From Zeimonas sp003577305 (lineage in GTDB: Bacteria; Pseudomonadota; Gammaproteobacteria; Burkholderiales; Burkholderiaceae_E): 64,000 nucleotides of DNA. The stretch spans positions 45,497-109,496 of the forward strand of contig SZOX01000007.1 in the NCBI GenBank assembly GCA_030263385.1. Reading direction: 5' to 3'. Of the stretch, positions 18,313 to 26,965 are shown in pieces. The notes beneath the pieces were generated by a model, which was not told where the DNA came from, ran no database searches, and was given only the letters and a program-made list of their open reading frames with translations. The translations under genes and the position numbers were made by a program. The stretch's first letter is position 1, and every line of letters begins with the position of its first letter.

Positions 18313-20544
18313 CTACAGCGGCGTGTCGTCGGCGGCGTGCTTCGTCAGGAGTTCCGGAGGCGCGAAGCGTTCGCCATGGCGTTGGGCGAGTTCCTGCGCG
18401 CGCGCGGCGAAAGCGCGCGCACCGACGTGGTTGACGAACTGGATCGTGCCGCCCGTCCAGGCAGGAAAGCCCCAGCCGAAGATCGAACCGATGTTGGCGT
18501 CGCGCGTCGATTCGAGCACGCCCTCCTGCAGGCAGCGGATCGTCTCGATCGCCTGTGCGTAGAGCAGGCGGTCCTTGATGTCCTCGAAGGGGATCGATCG
18601 GCCGCCGCGCTCGAACACGCTCAGGCCCGGCCACAGCGTCTTCTCGCCGTGCTTCGGATAGTCGTAGAAGCCGCCGCCGTGCGCACGGCCCATCCGCCCG
18701 AAGCCGTGGGCCATCTTCTCGAGCACGTAGACCGCCGACTCGGGAACGCGGCGGCTCTTCACCTTGTGGGCGTGCCGATGTCCGTGTCCATGGTCGTGCC
18801 CGTGCTCATGTTCGTGGCCGCAGGCATGGTCGTGCGCGTGGTGCTCGTGTCGCTCGCGCTCCAGGTCGGCGAGTTCCTGGTGAAGCACGTCGTCGGCGAG
18901 CTTGAGCGACACTTCGTCGAGTACCGCAAGCGGCCCGACCGGCATCCCGATCTGCCAGGCGGCGTTTTCGACCACTGCGGCAGGCACGCCTTCGCCGAGC
19001 AGCGCCATTCCCTCGTTGACGAAAGTGCCGAACACGCGGCTCGTGTAGAAGCCGCGCGCATCGTTGACGACGATCGGCGTCTTGCCGATCTGCAGCACGA
19101 AATCGAACGCCTTCGCGAGCGTCTCGATCGAGGTGCGCTCGCCCTTGATGATCTCCACGAGCTGCATGCGGTCGACCGGCGAGAAGAAGTGCAGGCCGAT
19201 GAACTGCTCCGGGCGCGCGGACGCCTCGGCCAGCCCGGTGATCGGCAGCGTGGAGGTGTTCGACGCGACCACCGCGCCGGCGTCGAGCACCGCCTCGGCC
19301 TCGCGCGTCACCTGCGCCTTCGTCTCGCGGTTCTCGAATACCGCCTCGATCACCAGGTCGCAGTCCGAGAGATCGGCGACGTCGGCGCTGGGCGTGATCG
19401 CCGCGAGCACCTTGTCGGCGTCGGCCGCCGAGCTGCGTCCCTTCTCGACCCGACCCGCGAGCAGCCGGGCGGAGTACGCCTTGCCCTGCTCGGCCTTCGC
19501 CAGGTCGAGGTCTTTGAGCACGCACGGCACGCCGCGGCTCGCGCACGCCCATGCGATGCCGGCGCCCATCATTCCGGCTCCGAGGATGCCGACGCGCCTG
19601 GCGCGCCAGCGCGGCGGGCCGATCGGCCGGCTCTTGCCGGCCTTCACCTCGTTCAGCTGGAAGAACAGCGTTCCGATCATGTTCTTCGCGACCTGGCCGG
19701 TGACGAGCCGGGTCATGTGGCGCGACTCGATGCGCATCGCGGTGTCGAAGTCGACCTGCGCGCTCTCGACCGCGGCGGCGAGAATCGCCTCGGGTGCCGG
19801 GAAGTTGCCGCGCGTCTGCTGGAGAAGAAGGGCCGGCGCGATCGGAAGCACGGCCGCCACCGCAGGGCTCGACGGGGTGCCGCCGGGAATCCTGTGCCCG
19901 GGATTGTCCCATGGCTGGCGCGCGTCGGGATGTGCGTCGATCCAGGCCAGCGCGCTCGCGAGCAGTTCGTCGCGATCGCGGGCCAGGCCGTCGACGAGAC
20001 CCATGGATCGCGCTTTGGCGGGCGCGACGCGGCGTCCCTCGGTGAGGAAGGGGAGCGCTGCCTGAAGACCGAGCAGGCGCACCGTTTTCACGACTCCCCC
20101 GGCTCCCGGCAGCAGGCCCAGCGTCACCTCGGGAAAGCCGATCTCGATCGAAGGGTCGTCGATGCACAGTCGCGCGTGGCACGACAGGGCGATCTCCAGG
20201 CCGCCACCGAGCGCGCTGCCGTTGAGCGCGGCGACCACCGGGCGGCCCAGCTTCTCGATGCGGCGCAGGCAGGCCTTCATCGCTTCGAGTTCGCGAAAGA
20301 ACGCCGCGGCGTCTTCGGCGCGCACCGCCATCAACGCCTTCAGGTCGCCGCCCGCGAAGAACGTGCGCTTGGCCGAGGCGAAGATCACGCCCCGGATCTG
20401 GTCCCGCTCGGCCTCGAGCCGATCGACCACCTCCCGCAAGTCGGCCTGGAAGGCCGCGTTCATCGTGTTGACCGGCTGGCCGGGGGCATCGAGAAGCAGG
20501 GTCACGACGCCGTTGGCGTCCTTCTCGTAGCGGATGCTGGACAT
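18313..20544 (-). CDS. FadJ/FadB-type multifunctional enoyl-CoA hydratase / 3-hydroxyacyl-CoA dehydrogenase with His-rich insertion
   Basis: 743 aa. The N-terminal crotonase domain (about 1-200; FFAGGDLKAL, LNGSALGGGLEIALSCHARL, GFPEVTLGLLPGAGGVVKTVRLLG) hydrates enoyl-CoA. An NAD-binding 3-hydroxyacyl-CoA dehydrogenase domain begins at RRVGILGAGMMGAGIAWA (about 315), with NTSTLPITGLA and HFFSPVDRMQLVEII. The C-terminal dehydrogenase domains follow. Within the first of them, residues 566-593 hold 14 His among 28 residues, where relatives have a short linker. ATG 20544 (MSSIRYEKD) is preceded by GGAGA. It is soluble and acts in fatty-acid beta-oxidation. The His tract could bind metal but has no known role in this family. 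Confidence 0.93.
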   Translation of the reverse strand: MSSIRYEKDANGVVTLLLDAPGQPVNTMNAAFQADLREVVDRLEAERDQIRGVIFASAKRTFFAGGDLKALMAVRAEDAAAFFRELEAMKACLRRIEKLGRPVVAALNGSALGGGLEIALSCHARLCIDDPSIEIGFPEVTLGLLPGAGGVVKTVRLLGLQAALPFLTEGRRVAPAKARSMGLVDGLARDRDELLASALAWIDAHPDARQPWDNPGHRIPGGTPSSPAVAAVLPIAPALLLQQTRGNFPAPEAILAAAVESAQVDFDTAMRIESRHMTRLVTGQVAKNMIGTLFFQLNEVKAGKSRPIGPPRWRARRVGILGAGMMGAGIAWACASRGVPCVLKDLDLAKAEQGKAYSARLLAGRVEKGRSSAADADKVLAAITPSADVADLSDCDLVIEAVFENRETKAQVTREAEAVLDAGAVVASNTSTLPITGLAEASARPEQFIGLHFFSPVDRMQLVEIIKGERTSIETLAKAFDFVLQIGKTPIVVNDARGFYTSRVFGTFVNEGMALLGEGVPAAVVENAAWQIGMPVGPLAVLDEVSLKLADDVLHQELADLERERHEHHAHDHACGHEHEHGHDHGHGHRHAHKVKSRRVPESAVYVLEKMAHGFGRMGRAHGGGFYDYPKHGEKTLWPGLSVFERGGRSIPFEDIKDRLLYAQAIETIRCLQEGVLESTRDANIGSIFGWGFPAWTGGTIQFVNHVGARAFAARAQELAQRHGERFAPPELLTKHAADDTPL

Positions 20545-20627
20545 GCGGTCTCCGGGCGGGCGGAAGTGACTGGAAGCGCCCAATCATAAACCGTCGCCGG
20601 CGCCGAAGCCGCCGTTGCGGGCCGCGC

Positions 20628-23627
20628 TCAGATCGGGATCGTGATCCGGCGCTCCGCGTTGCCCGATTCGAGCGATCTGCCGGTGATGAGCTCCGCGGTT
20701 TCGCGGTCCTGCACCAACGTGACCGAGCTGGAGACCGCGAGCAGTCGTTCGCGGTCCAGCGGCCGGCAGATTCCGAACCCCTGCGCGTAGTCGACCCGCA
20801 GATCGATGAGCGACTTGATGATCGCCGCATTCTCGGCCCATTCGGCCACGCAGCCCATGCCGAGCTCATGCGCGAGGTCGACCACCGCGCGCGTGATCGC
20901 GTAGTTCTCGCGGTTCAGGTTCACGTCGCGGATGAAGTTGCCGTCGATCTTCACCAGGTCGGCGGGAAGCTCTTTCAGGTAGCTGAACGAGGTGTAGCCG
21001 GCGCCGAAGTCGTCGAGTGCGACCATCGCTCCGAACGACTTGACCCGGTCGACGAAACGGCGCGTGGTCTTCAGGTCGTACAGGGCGACGCTTTCAGTAA
21101 TCTCGAAGCAGATCTTCCGGGTCGATTCGGGGTGCGCCCGGATCAGCGCGATTGCGTCCTGCAGGAACTTCTCGTCGTTCAGCGACGCGCCGCTCAGGTT
21201 CAGGGTGCAGAAATCGACGCTGTCGCGGTGGGCAGGCTGCGAGTCGAACCACTCGAGCGTGCTGCGCAGCACCCAGCGGTCGATCTGTGTCATCAGACCG
21301 TTACGCTCGGCGGCCGGGATGAAGCGCCCCGGCGGAACGACCTTGTTGGCGGCATCGCGCATCCGGATCAGCACCTCGTAGCAGAGGCTCGACTCCGGGT
21401 TGCGCAGCGAGACGATCGGCTGCAACTGCATGAAGAAGCTTTCGACCGGCAGGCGCTCCTTCATGCCCGCCACGAGCTTGAGCTCGTCGAGATGGTTCAG
21501 CAGTTCGGTACTGGTTGCGTCGTAGCTCACGACGGCTGCGCCTCCGGAGGCCTTCGCCTCGCGACACGCACGGTCGCTCGCGGTGAGCGCATCGGCAGGA
21601 CGCATCTCGTCGAGCACCCGGATCAAGCCGATGCTCGCGGTGACGTTGAACACCTTGTCCTGGTACTGGTAGCCGCGGTCGCTCAGGTCGCTGCGCAGCT
21701 TCTCGCACAACGATCGCGCAGCGCCGAGCGAAAGCCCGTCCATGATCACGACGAGCTCGTCGCCTCCGACCCGCGCCGCAACGTGTGGCGGCTTGATCAC
21801 TTCGCGCACGCGGGTCGCCATCTGGCGCAGGATCTGATCGCCAGCGGCGTGCCCGAACAGATCGTTCACCAGCTTGAAGCGGTCGAGGTCCACGTAGGCA
21901 AGGCAAATGGGACGATCGCCGGACGACGCGATGGCCTTCAGCAGTTGCAGCTCGAAGCCACGCCGGTTCAGCAGGCCCGTCAGCGAATCGTGGTCGACGA
22001 GGAACTTGAGCTGGCCTTCGGCATCCTTGCGTGCGGTGATGTCCTCGATCCATCCCTCGTAGCGGTCGACCTTGCGAACCGCCCGCGTGTGGAGCCAGCG
22101 CCGCTTGCCGTCGGGCCTCTCGATCGCCAACTCGGTATCCATCATCCGGTTGGCGGTCGTTGACTCCTCGATCGCCGTCAGGGCCTGGCGGCTGGTCAGA
22201 TCCACCCAGTTCTCCCCGGTCTTCGAGTGATGGCGGCCGCTGTCCTTGAACAACTCACCGAAGCTCGGGTTGTGCTCGATGATGGTTCCGTCGAGCCTCA
22301 TCGAAAAGATGCCCACCGGCATCGCGTTGTAGTTCTCCCGGAAGCGCTGAAGGGCGCTGATGGCGCTGCGTTGCGCGGATAGGCGGGCGGTCCGTTCGAG
22401 TTGAAGCTTTGCAGCAAGGGCGATCCCGGCAAGTACGGCAGACGAAACCGCCGCGACTTGGCTGTTCATCACCTTGGTGAGTGGGTGTTGATACCCGAGT
22501 GCATTTACGATCTCGCCGAACATGCCAAGTCCCGTTACGAACCAGGACATGGCGTACCAAATGGCGACCGTCGATACATCTCTGCGCAGAGTCTTGACCA
22601 GGAAGAAAAAGATCGTGACTGTTGTAGCGATCCCGAGTACCCAAATGAGGGCGATGCTGGCGTGAGCCGGCAAGAAACTGCTAACGGCGGCAGTCAGTCC
22701 GTATATCGTGTAAAGAAACGGAAAGAGAAACAATGCTCGATCAGTCTGTAATCGCCGGCCAAACAACTCCTGAAACAAAGCAAGGGTCAGTACCAGATGG
22801 AGGAGAAGCGTGAGATTCTTTGCGATTGGGACGAATGTGGCATCCAAGGTCCAGCCGATCCACTTGAGGTCCCACCCGAAGTTGAATCCGGCAATTCGCA
22901 GACTCGTAACCAGCAGAGCCGCCAGCAGGAAGAAAGTCTTGTCGCGATTGAGGAGCGATACGATCGCGCCAAAGGCTGCAAGTCCCAGCATTCCACCGAA
23001 GAGTAGCCCTCCCAGTCTTTCCGACGAGACAAGGTGTTCACTAAGGTCCTGACCGCTCTGAAGGACGACCTGAGGCTTGACGACTGATTCGCCTCGCAGC
23101 CGACCCACGATTCGGACATGCCCTTTGGTGACATGAAGGCCCTCGAACGCGATCCCGCTGCGCGTTTCGGTGACGCCCAACCTTTTCGGCACGACGGCGT
23201 CAAGGTCATCACGCGTTGGGACCACTTGCCAGAACTCTGCGTTGCTTCCACGAAGTTGACGCAGTTCAATGGACAACTCCGTGACTGCTGGGCTCACGTC
23301 GGCGTCCAGCGATATCCAGAACTCCCCTTCCGGAGTGAGCCCACGACTGGGCTTTGTACGCGGCGTCTCCGGGGAGAATTGGGCGATGGCTGCCTCGACC
23401 GAGGCGCCAACCACTTGAGTTGGGAGATAGCGCAGCGACACCGTGCCATCGAGTTCCTCGAAAACGCTCTGAGAAACCAGAAGTCCGGCAGACGTGAACC
23501 CCAGAATAATCGCCGTGGAGGCTGCGAGCATCTTCACCACATGAAGAAGCTCCGGTGCGCCCCAGAACGCGCGCGAGAGGAAAGCACCTCGCCGGCCCAG
23601 GCTCCGAGCAATCGTGGTCACCAACAT
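20628..23627 (-). CDS. Membrane sensor c-di-GMP protein: 7TM-DISM-like, PAS, GGDEF, EAL
   Basis: 999 aa. An N-terminal TM helix (about 31-48), a periplasmic region (about 55-190) and a block of seven or so TM helices (about 200-410) recall 7TMR-DISM receptors. A PAS domain (about 425-540) follows, then GGDEF (motif GGDEL at 621-625, with YVDLDRFKLVND) and EAL (EVL at 751-753, NLSG, EITES, DDFGAGYTSFSYLKELPADLVKIDG). The GGDEF sequence looks catalytically intact and most EAL metal and Glu/Lys positions are kept, so it could both make and break c-di-GMP. ATG 23627 is preceded by AAGGGAGAA; an upstream TTG (23648) is less likely. The 5' half is visibly lower in GC than the 3' half. It lies downstream of the FeeM-like gene on the same strand. 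Confidence 0.93.
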   Translation of the reverse strand: MLVTTIARSLGRRGAFLSRAFWGAPELLHVVKMLAASTAIILGFTSAGLLVSQSVFEELDGTVSLRYLPTQVVGASVEAAIAQFSPETPRTKPSRGLTPEGEFWISLDADVSPAVTELSIELRQLRGSNAEFWQVVPTRDDLDAVVPKRLGVTETRSGIAFEGLHVTKGHVRIVGRLRGESVVKPQVVLQSGQDLSEHLVSSERLGGLLFGGMLGLAAFGAIVSLLNRDKTFFLLAALLVTSLRIAGFNFGWDLKWIGWTLDATFVPIAKNLTLLLHLVLTLALFQELFGRRLQTDRALFLFPFLYTIYGLTAAVSSFLPAHASIALIWVLGIATTVTIFFFLVKTLRRDVSTVAIWYAMSWFVTGLGMFGEIVNALGYQHPLTKVMNSQVAAVSSAVLAGIALAAKLQLERTARLSAQRSAISALQRFRENYNAMPVGIFSMRLDGTIIEHNPSFGELFKDSGRHHSKTGENWVDLTSRQALTAIEESTTANRMMDTELAIERPDGKRRWLHTRAVRKVDRYEGWIEDITARKDAEGQLKFLVDHDSLTGLLNRRGFELQLLKAIASSGDRPICLAYVDLDRFKLVNDLFGHAAGDQILRQMATRVREVIKPPHVAARVGGDELVVIMDGLSLGAARSLCEKLRSDLSDRGYQYQDKVFNVTASIGLIRVLDEMRPADALTASDRACREAKASGGAAVVSYDATSTELLNHLDELKLVAGMKERLPVESFFMQLQPIVSLRNPESSLCYEVLIRMRDAANKVVPPGRFIPAAERNGLMTQIDRWVLRSTLEWFDSQPAHRDSVDFCTLNLSGASLNDEKFLQDAIALIRAHPESTRKICFEITESVALYDLKTTRRFVDRVKSFGAMVALDDFGAGYTSFSYLKELPADLVKIDGNFIRDVNLNRENYAITRAVVDLAHELGMGCVAEWAENAAIIKSLIDLRVDYAQGFGICRPLDRERLLAVSSSVTLVQDRETAELITGRSLESGNAERRITIPI

Positions 23628-23791
23628 TTCTCCCTTGCCTAGTGGCAAGGATTGGGGGAAGCGGCTGTCTGCTGGCCCGCATGCCGACGAAAGGCGGAAT
23701 GCGTGGCGTCAGTGGGTTGCGTTGCATAGTTGCAACACAACCCGAGCTTGGACCGGCATTCCACCTCGCCAAGAGTCGATCTTTATCGTTG

Positions 23792-24595
23792 TTAGATCAC
23801 CGGCACATCGAATGTCATTGTAGGCGTACGCCTAGTCGGCCTCCCGTTGGTCCGCATCGCTCGGCTATTTGCCCATGCGCCACTGACTGAATCGAAGATC
23901 CGAATGTCTTCGTGTATCTGGTTGCACATGAAATCGTAGAAAGGGTGGTTCCCCTCGCGCCAACGTTGCTCTGCAGTCCGAACGTTGAATGCGAGCAGGC
24001 GAGCAGGTATCCCAATGGATGAGGGCAACGTGACCATTCGGGCGTCGTTGAATACATCCTCAAACTGCAGATTAACGTAGTCGCGATCGCGCGGTGGGAT
24101 GCCGGTGACCATGATCCATTCGATCTGTCTCGCCAGACAGTACCGATAGAGCGCTTTGAACAGGGCAAGCTTCACCTGAGTGCCAGATTTCCCGCCAACA
24201 ACGCCCAAACGCGAGACATGTGCGATGCTGTTCCCTTGGAACCTCGAGGGCAACGCCAATTCCCTCTCAAACTCTGTGGGGCCATGGATGTTGGTATGGA
24301 TTCGCAGCGTTCCGACCGGCGCTAGCGTCTCTTTCGACTCCGCGAGGAGAACAATGCTGTCTGGGTCGCTGTCCTCAGACTCGGCGTTGCCCAAGGCACG
24401 CGCCAAGGACGGAAGCCGCTTGGCGTACGCCACGGTTCTAACGTTCACGGCGCGCACTAGTTGATCATTGGTTCTAACCAGTCGGATAGTGAACGGCAAC
24501 GACACGTGCCGCGAGCGCTGGTTTTCGGGTCGAATGGAGATCTCATTGAACGACGCCGACACGTTCCGGGCGTTCGTTGTAAGCGTTGTTGGCAT
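23792..24595 (-). CDS. N-acyl amino acid synthase (FeeM-like, GNAT fold)
   Basis: 267 aa. Residues about 35-235 match the FeeM/autoinducer-synthase branch of the GNAT fold: RLVRTNDQLVRAVNVRTVAYAKRLPSL, VGTLRI, then HVSRLGVV and ALFKALYRYCLARQIEWIMVTG. FeeM enzymes join an acyl chain from acyl-ACP to an amino acid such as tyrosine; they are structural relatives of acyl-homoserine lactone synthases. The N-terminal 30 residues are not conserved in type. It is followed after 164 nt by the GGDEF/EAL gene on the same strand and faces a histidine kinase gene. Its GC is clearly below the flanking genes, suggesting acquisition. The product and role are unknown. Confidence 0.8.
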   Translation of the reverse strand: MPTTLTTNARNVSASFNEISIRPENQRSRHVSLPFTIRLVRTNDQLVRAVNVRTVAYAKRLPSLARALGNAESEDSDPDSIVLLAESKETLAPVGTLRIHTNIHGPTEFERELALPSRFQGNSIAHVSRLGVVGGKSGTQVKLALFKALYRYCLARQIEWIMVTGIPPRDRDYVNLQFEDVFNDARMVTLPSSIGIPARLLAFNVRTAEQRWREGNHPFYDFMCNQIHEDIRIFDSVSGAWANSRAMRTNGRPTRRTPTMTFDVPVI

Positions 24596-24908
24596 TGAAG
24601 AACCTTGGCCGTTTGGCCTATAGACAGGTAGTAGCCACCCTCTCTAGGCTGATTCTGCTGGTTGAGACGTGAGCAGTAAAGCTTGATGTTACTCGACAAC
24701 AGTCCTTACGACCTGAGATTCGCTGTGTGGTCACATCCCGGCGATCGAGTGCCTCGAAGGGTGGCTTCTCCCGACGTAAAGGGTGACACTCCTGCCCCTG
24801 CATGCCCAAGCGCGACTCGCACACCCAGGAGTCTGGAGGTCGGTAGCGCGAGAGAAGAATCGGGGCGCAACGGATATCCCCGCTGCTCTGGCAAATAGGC
24901 GAAGAACG
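24596..24908. other. Divergent spacer between FeeM-like gene and histidine kinase
   Basis: About 313 nt with GC lower than most of the window. It must contain the promoters of both divergent genes, but I find no convincing -35/-10 pair. Two in-frame GTG codons (24783, and 24909 used here) leave open whether its right part is coding. AAGGAGG at 24926-24932 lies 15 nt before a third in-frame GTG (24948). Confidence 0.5.
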
Positions 24909-26945
24909 GTGCTAATTGGACTCCCAAGGAGGTTTGAGGCTGCTAACGTGGAGCAGGAGTTCCTTGCGCAGTATCGGTCATCGGGGCTCCGATTCGTTCG
25001 TCTCGCTTTGTTGCTCGGATCGGTCCTCGCACTTGTCTTCTTTGTCCTTGTTCTGTCGATCAAGGACGACGAGGTACCTACGAATCCACGCCAAGCTTTC
25101 AGGCTGGTGCTGTTTGCCGGGATGGGTTGCATGTCCATGGTGGCCACGTGGCGGCCAGAAAGGATTTTGCAGAAGTACGATCTCGTCGTCGGCATTGCCG
25201 TCTCCGCGGCCTGCTTGGCAATTGGTGCAATGAGCCTCATGCCAGCCGATCTTGAAGAACCAAGATCGGGTAGATGGACTGTCGCCATGAGCCTCGTCTG
25301 CTGGCTAGCCTACGGGTTCACACGATTACCAGTCGGGATTGTTGCCGTCGCATGTGCGACCGGATCAGCGGCAATCCTGGCCAGTGCCGCGATCTATGGT
25401 GATGAATACGTGCGGGCGCTATTTGTCTACCTGCTCATGGCCAACCTCATCGGCTGGATAATGTCCGTCGAGATCGAGCGCCGCGAGCGCGCGCTCTTCT
25501 GGAGTTCGAGAGAACTGGCCGAGGCCACCCGGTCGCTCGAGGAGATGGCGCGCAACGCCGCCGATGCGGACGCTGCGAAGACGCGGGTGCTGGCAGCGGT
25601 CAGCCACGATTTGCGCCAGCCATTGGCCAGTCTTGCGCTGTATGCGCAGTTGTTGCGTTCTCGCAACGAAGTGTTGGAGCCCGCAGGCCTGACCGGAACG
25701 GTCGAGCGGCTCGATGCCTGTGTTTCCGCGTTGAGCGGAAACCTCGACAGGCTCTCGGAGTTGGGTGGCTTGCGCGACCGCGCGGCGCCGGTGCCGGTGG
25801 CGGCTACCGACCTGCGAAACGTGCTCGAACGTCTCGACAACGTCTATGCGGCCGAGGCCGCGCGGCGTCGCGTGCGCCTCGTCGTTCGTTGCCCGCGCGG
25901 TGGTCGCCGCTTCGCTCTCACCAACGACAATCGGCTCTGGGACATTCTGTCGAATCTGACTGGCAATGCACTGAAGTTTGCGTCGGCTGATCGGGCCGCA
26001 TGGGTGCTGGTGCGCGTCCGGCGTTCGGGCGCCAGTCTCGTGATCGAGGTGCGCGACAACGGTATCGGCATCGCGCCGGCCGACCAGCGCCGCATCTTCG
26101 ACGAATACTTCCAGGTGGCCAACCACGCCCGCAACCCCGAGCACGGACACGGTTTGGGTTTGTCGATCGTTCGCGAGGCGGTCTCGCGCCTGCCCGGGCA
26201 CTCGCTCGAGTTCGAGTCGCGCGTCGGGTGCGGTACGCGCTTCAGGCTGTCGATGCCCGCAAGCGGTGCGCAGCACCCGGTTGCCGGGGTCTCGTCCGAG
26301 ATCGCCGCTTCCGGTGCCGTGCCTGGCTGCGGGCAGCCGGATCGCCCGATCGGAGCGGGCGCCATCGCGCAACGCGCCTTAGGGACGGCGCCCGCCGAGG
26401 CTGGAGTCATGCGCGGCGGTGTTTCGGCAGCCGGTGAGTGGCGCTGCGAGACTCCCGTGGCCCGCTACCAGGCAGACGCGTCATCCCGTCGCAGCCAGGC
26501 AGCGCAGGACGAGCGCGTGGCCGGACAGGAACCGGGCGGCGCTGCCCGGTGTGAGGCCCTCGCGGGCGTCTACGTGCTCTTCATCGAAGACGACGCCTCG
26601 ATGCGCGATGCTCTGTGCCAGGTGCTCCAGCAGTGGGGCGTCCTGGTCGATGCGGCGGCAAGCGGCGAGGAGGCGCTGGCGCTGGCTGCACAGGCCGAGC
26701 GCTCGTTCGACGCGATCATCTCGGATTTCAGGCTGCCCGGCGCGTGGGACGGGCTGCGCCTCATCGACGAGTTGCGCCGGCTCGAAGGGCGGCGCACGCC
26801 GGCGATCCTGCTGTCGGGCGAGTTCCGGGTGGACACCCTGGGCGAGAAAGCGCCCAGCGACGTTCAGGTGATGGCCAAGCCGCCCCAGCCCGCCCGACTG
26901 CGCGAACTGCTGGCCGCTTGCGGGGAGAACAGGGCCCAGGCCTGA
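24909..26945 (+). CDS. Hybrid sensor histidine kinase with C-terminal receiver domain
   Basis: 678 aa from GTG 24909 (starts at 24783 or 24948 are possible). Several TM helices (about 30-180) are followed by a short coiled coil, a HisKA domain with phospho-acceptor His233 in SHDLRQPLASL, and a HATPase domain (DNGIGIAPADQRRIFDEYFQ, GHGLGLSIV). The DLRQP box is typical of a proteobacterial hybrid-kinase group. A roughly 110-residue Ala/Gly/Arg-rich linker leads to a receiver domain with Asp606 (ISDFRLPG) and the conserved Lys (MAKPP). No output domain is present, so phosphate must pass on or be reset internally. The TM half has lower GC than the kinase half. It is divergent from the FeeM-like gene. 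Confidence 0.9.
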   Translation: MLIGLPRRFEAANVEQEFLAQYRSSGLRFVRLALLLGSVLALVFFVLVLSIKDDEVPTNPRQAFRLVLFAGMGCMSMVATWRPERILQKYDLVVGIAVSAACLAIGAMSLMPADLEEPRSGRWTVAMSLVCWLAYGFTRLPVGIVAVACATGSAAILASAAIYGDEYVRALFVYLLMANLIGWIMSVEIERRERALFWSSRELAEATRSLEEMARNAADADAAKTRVLAAVSHDLRQPLASLALYAQLLRSRNEVLEPAGLTGTVERLDACVSALSGNLDRLSELGGLRDRAAPVPVAATDLRNVLERLDNVYAAEAARRRVRLVVRCPRGGRRFALTNDNRLWDILSNLTGNALKFASADRAAWVLVRVRRSGASLVIEVRDNGIGIAPADQRRIFDEYFQVANHARNPEHGHGLGLSIVREAVSRLPGHSLEFESRVGCGTRFRLSMPASGAQHPVAGVSSEIAASGAVPGCGQPDRPIGAGAIAQRALGTAPAEAGVMRGGVSAAGEWRCETPVARYQADASSRRSQAAQDERVAGQEPGGAARCEALAGVYVLFIEDDASMRDALCQVLQQWGVLVDAAASGEEALALAAQAERSFDAIISDFRLPGAWDGLRLIDELRRLEGRRTPAILLSGEFRVDTLGEKAPSDVQVMAKPPQPARLRELLAACGENRAQA

Positions 26946-26965
26946 GACGAACCCTTTGGAGCGCC

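Noticed and set aside
18766..18849. Plus-strand reading of the His-tract region as a hydrophobic TM segment
   Set aside because: The Val/Leu-rich plus-strand translation is just the complement of CAC/CAT-rich codons; the minus-strand enzyme frame is continuous and conserved on both sides.
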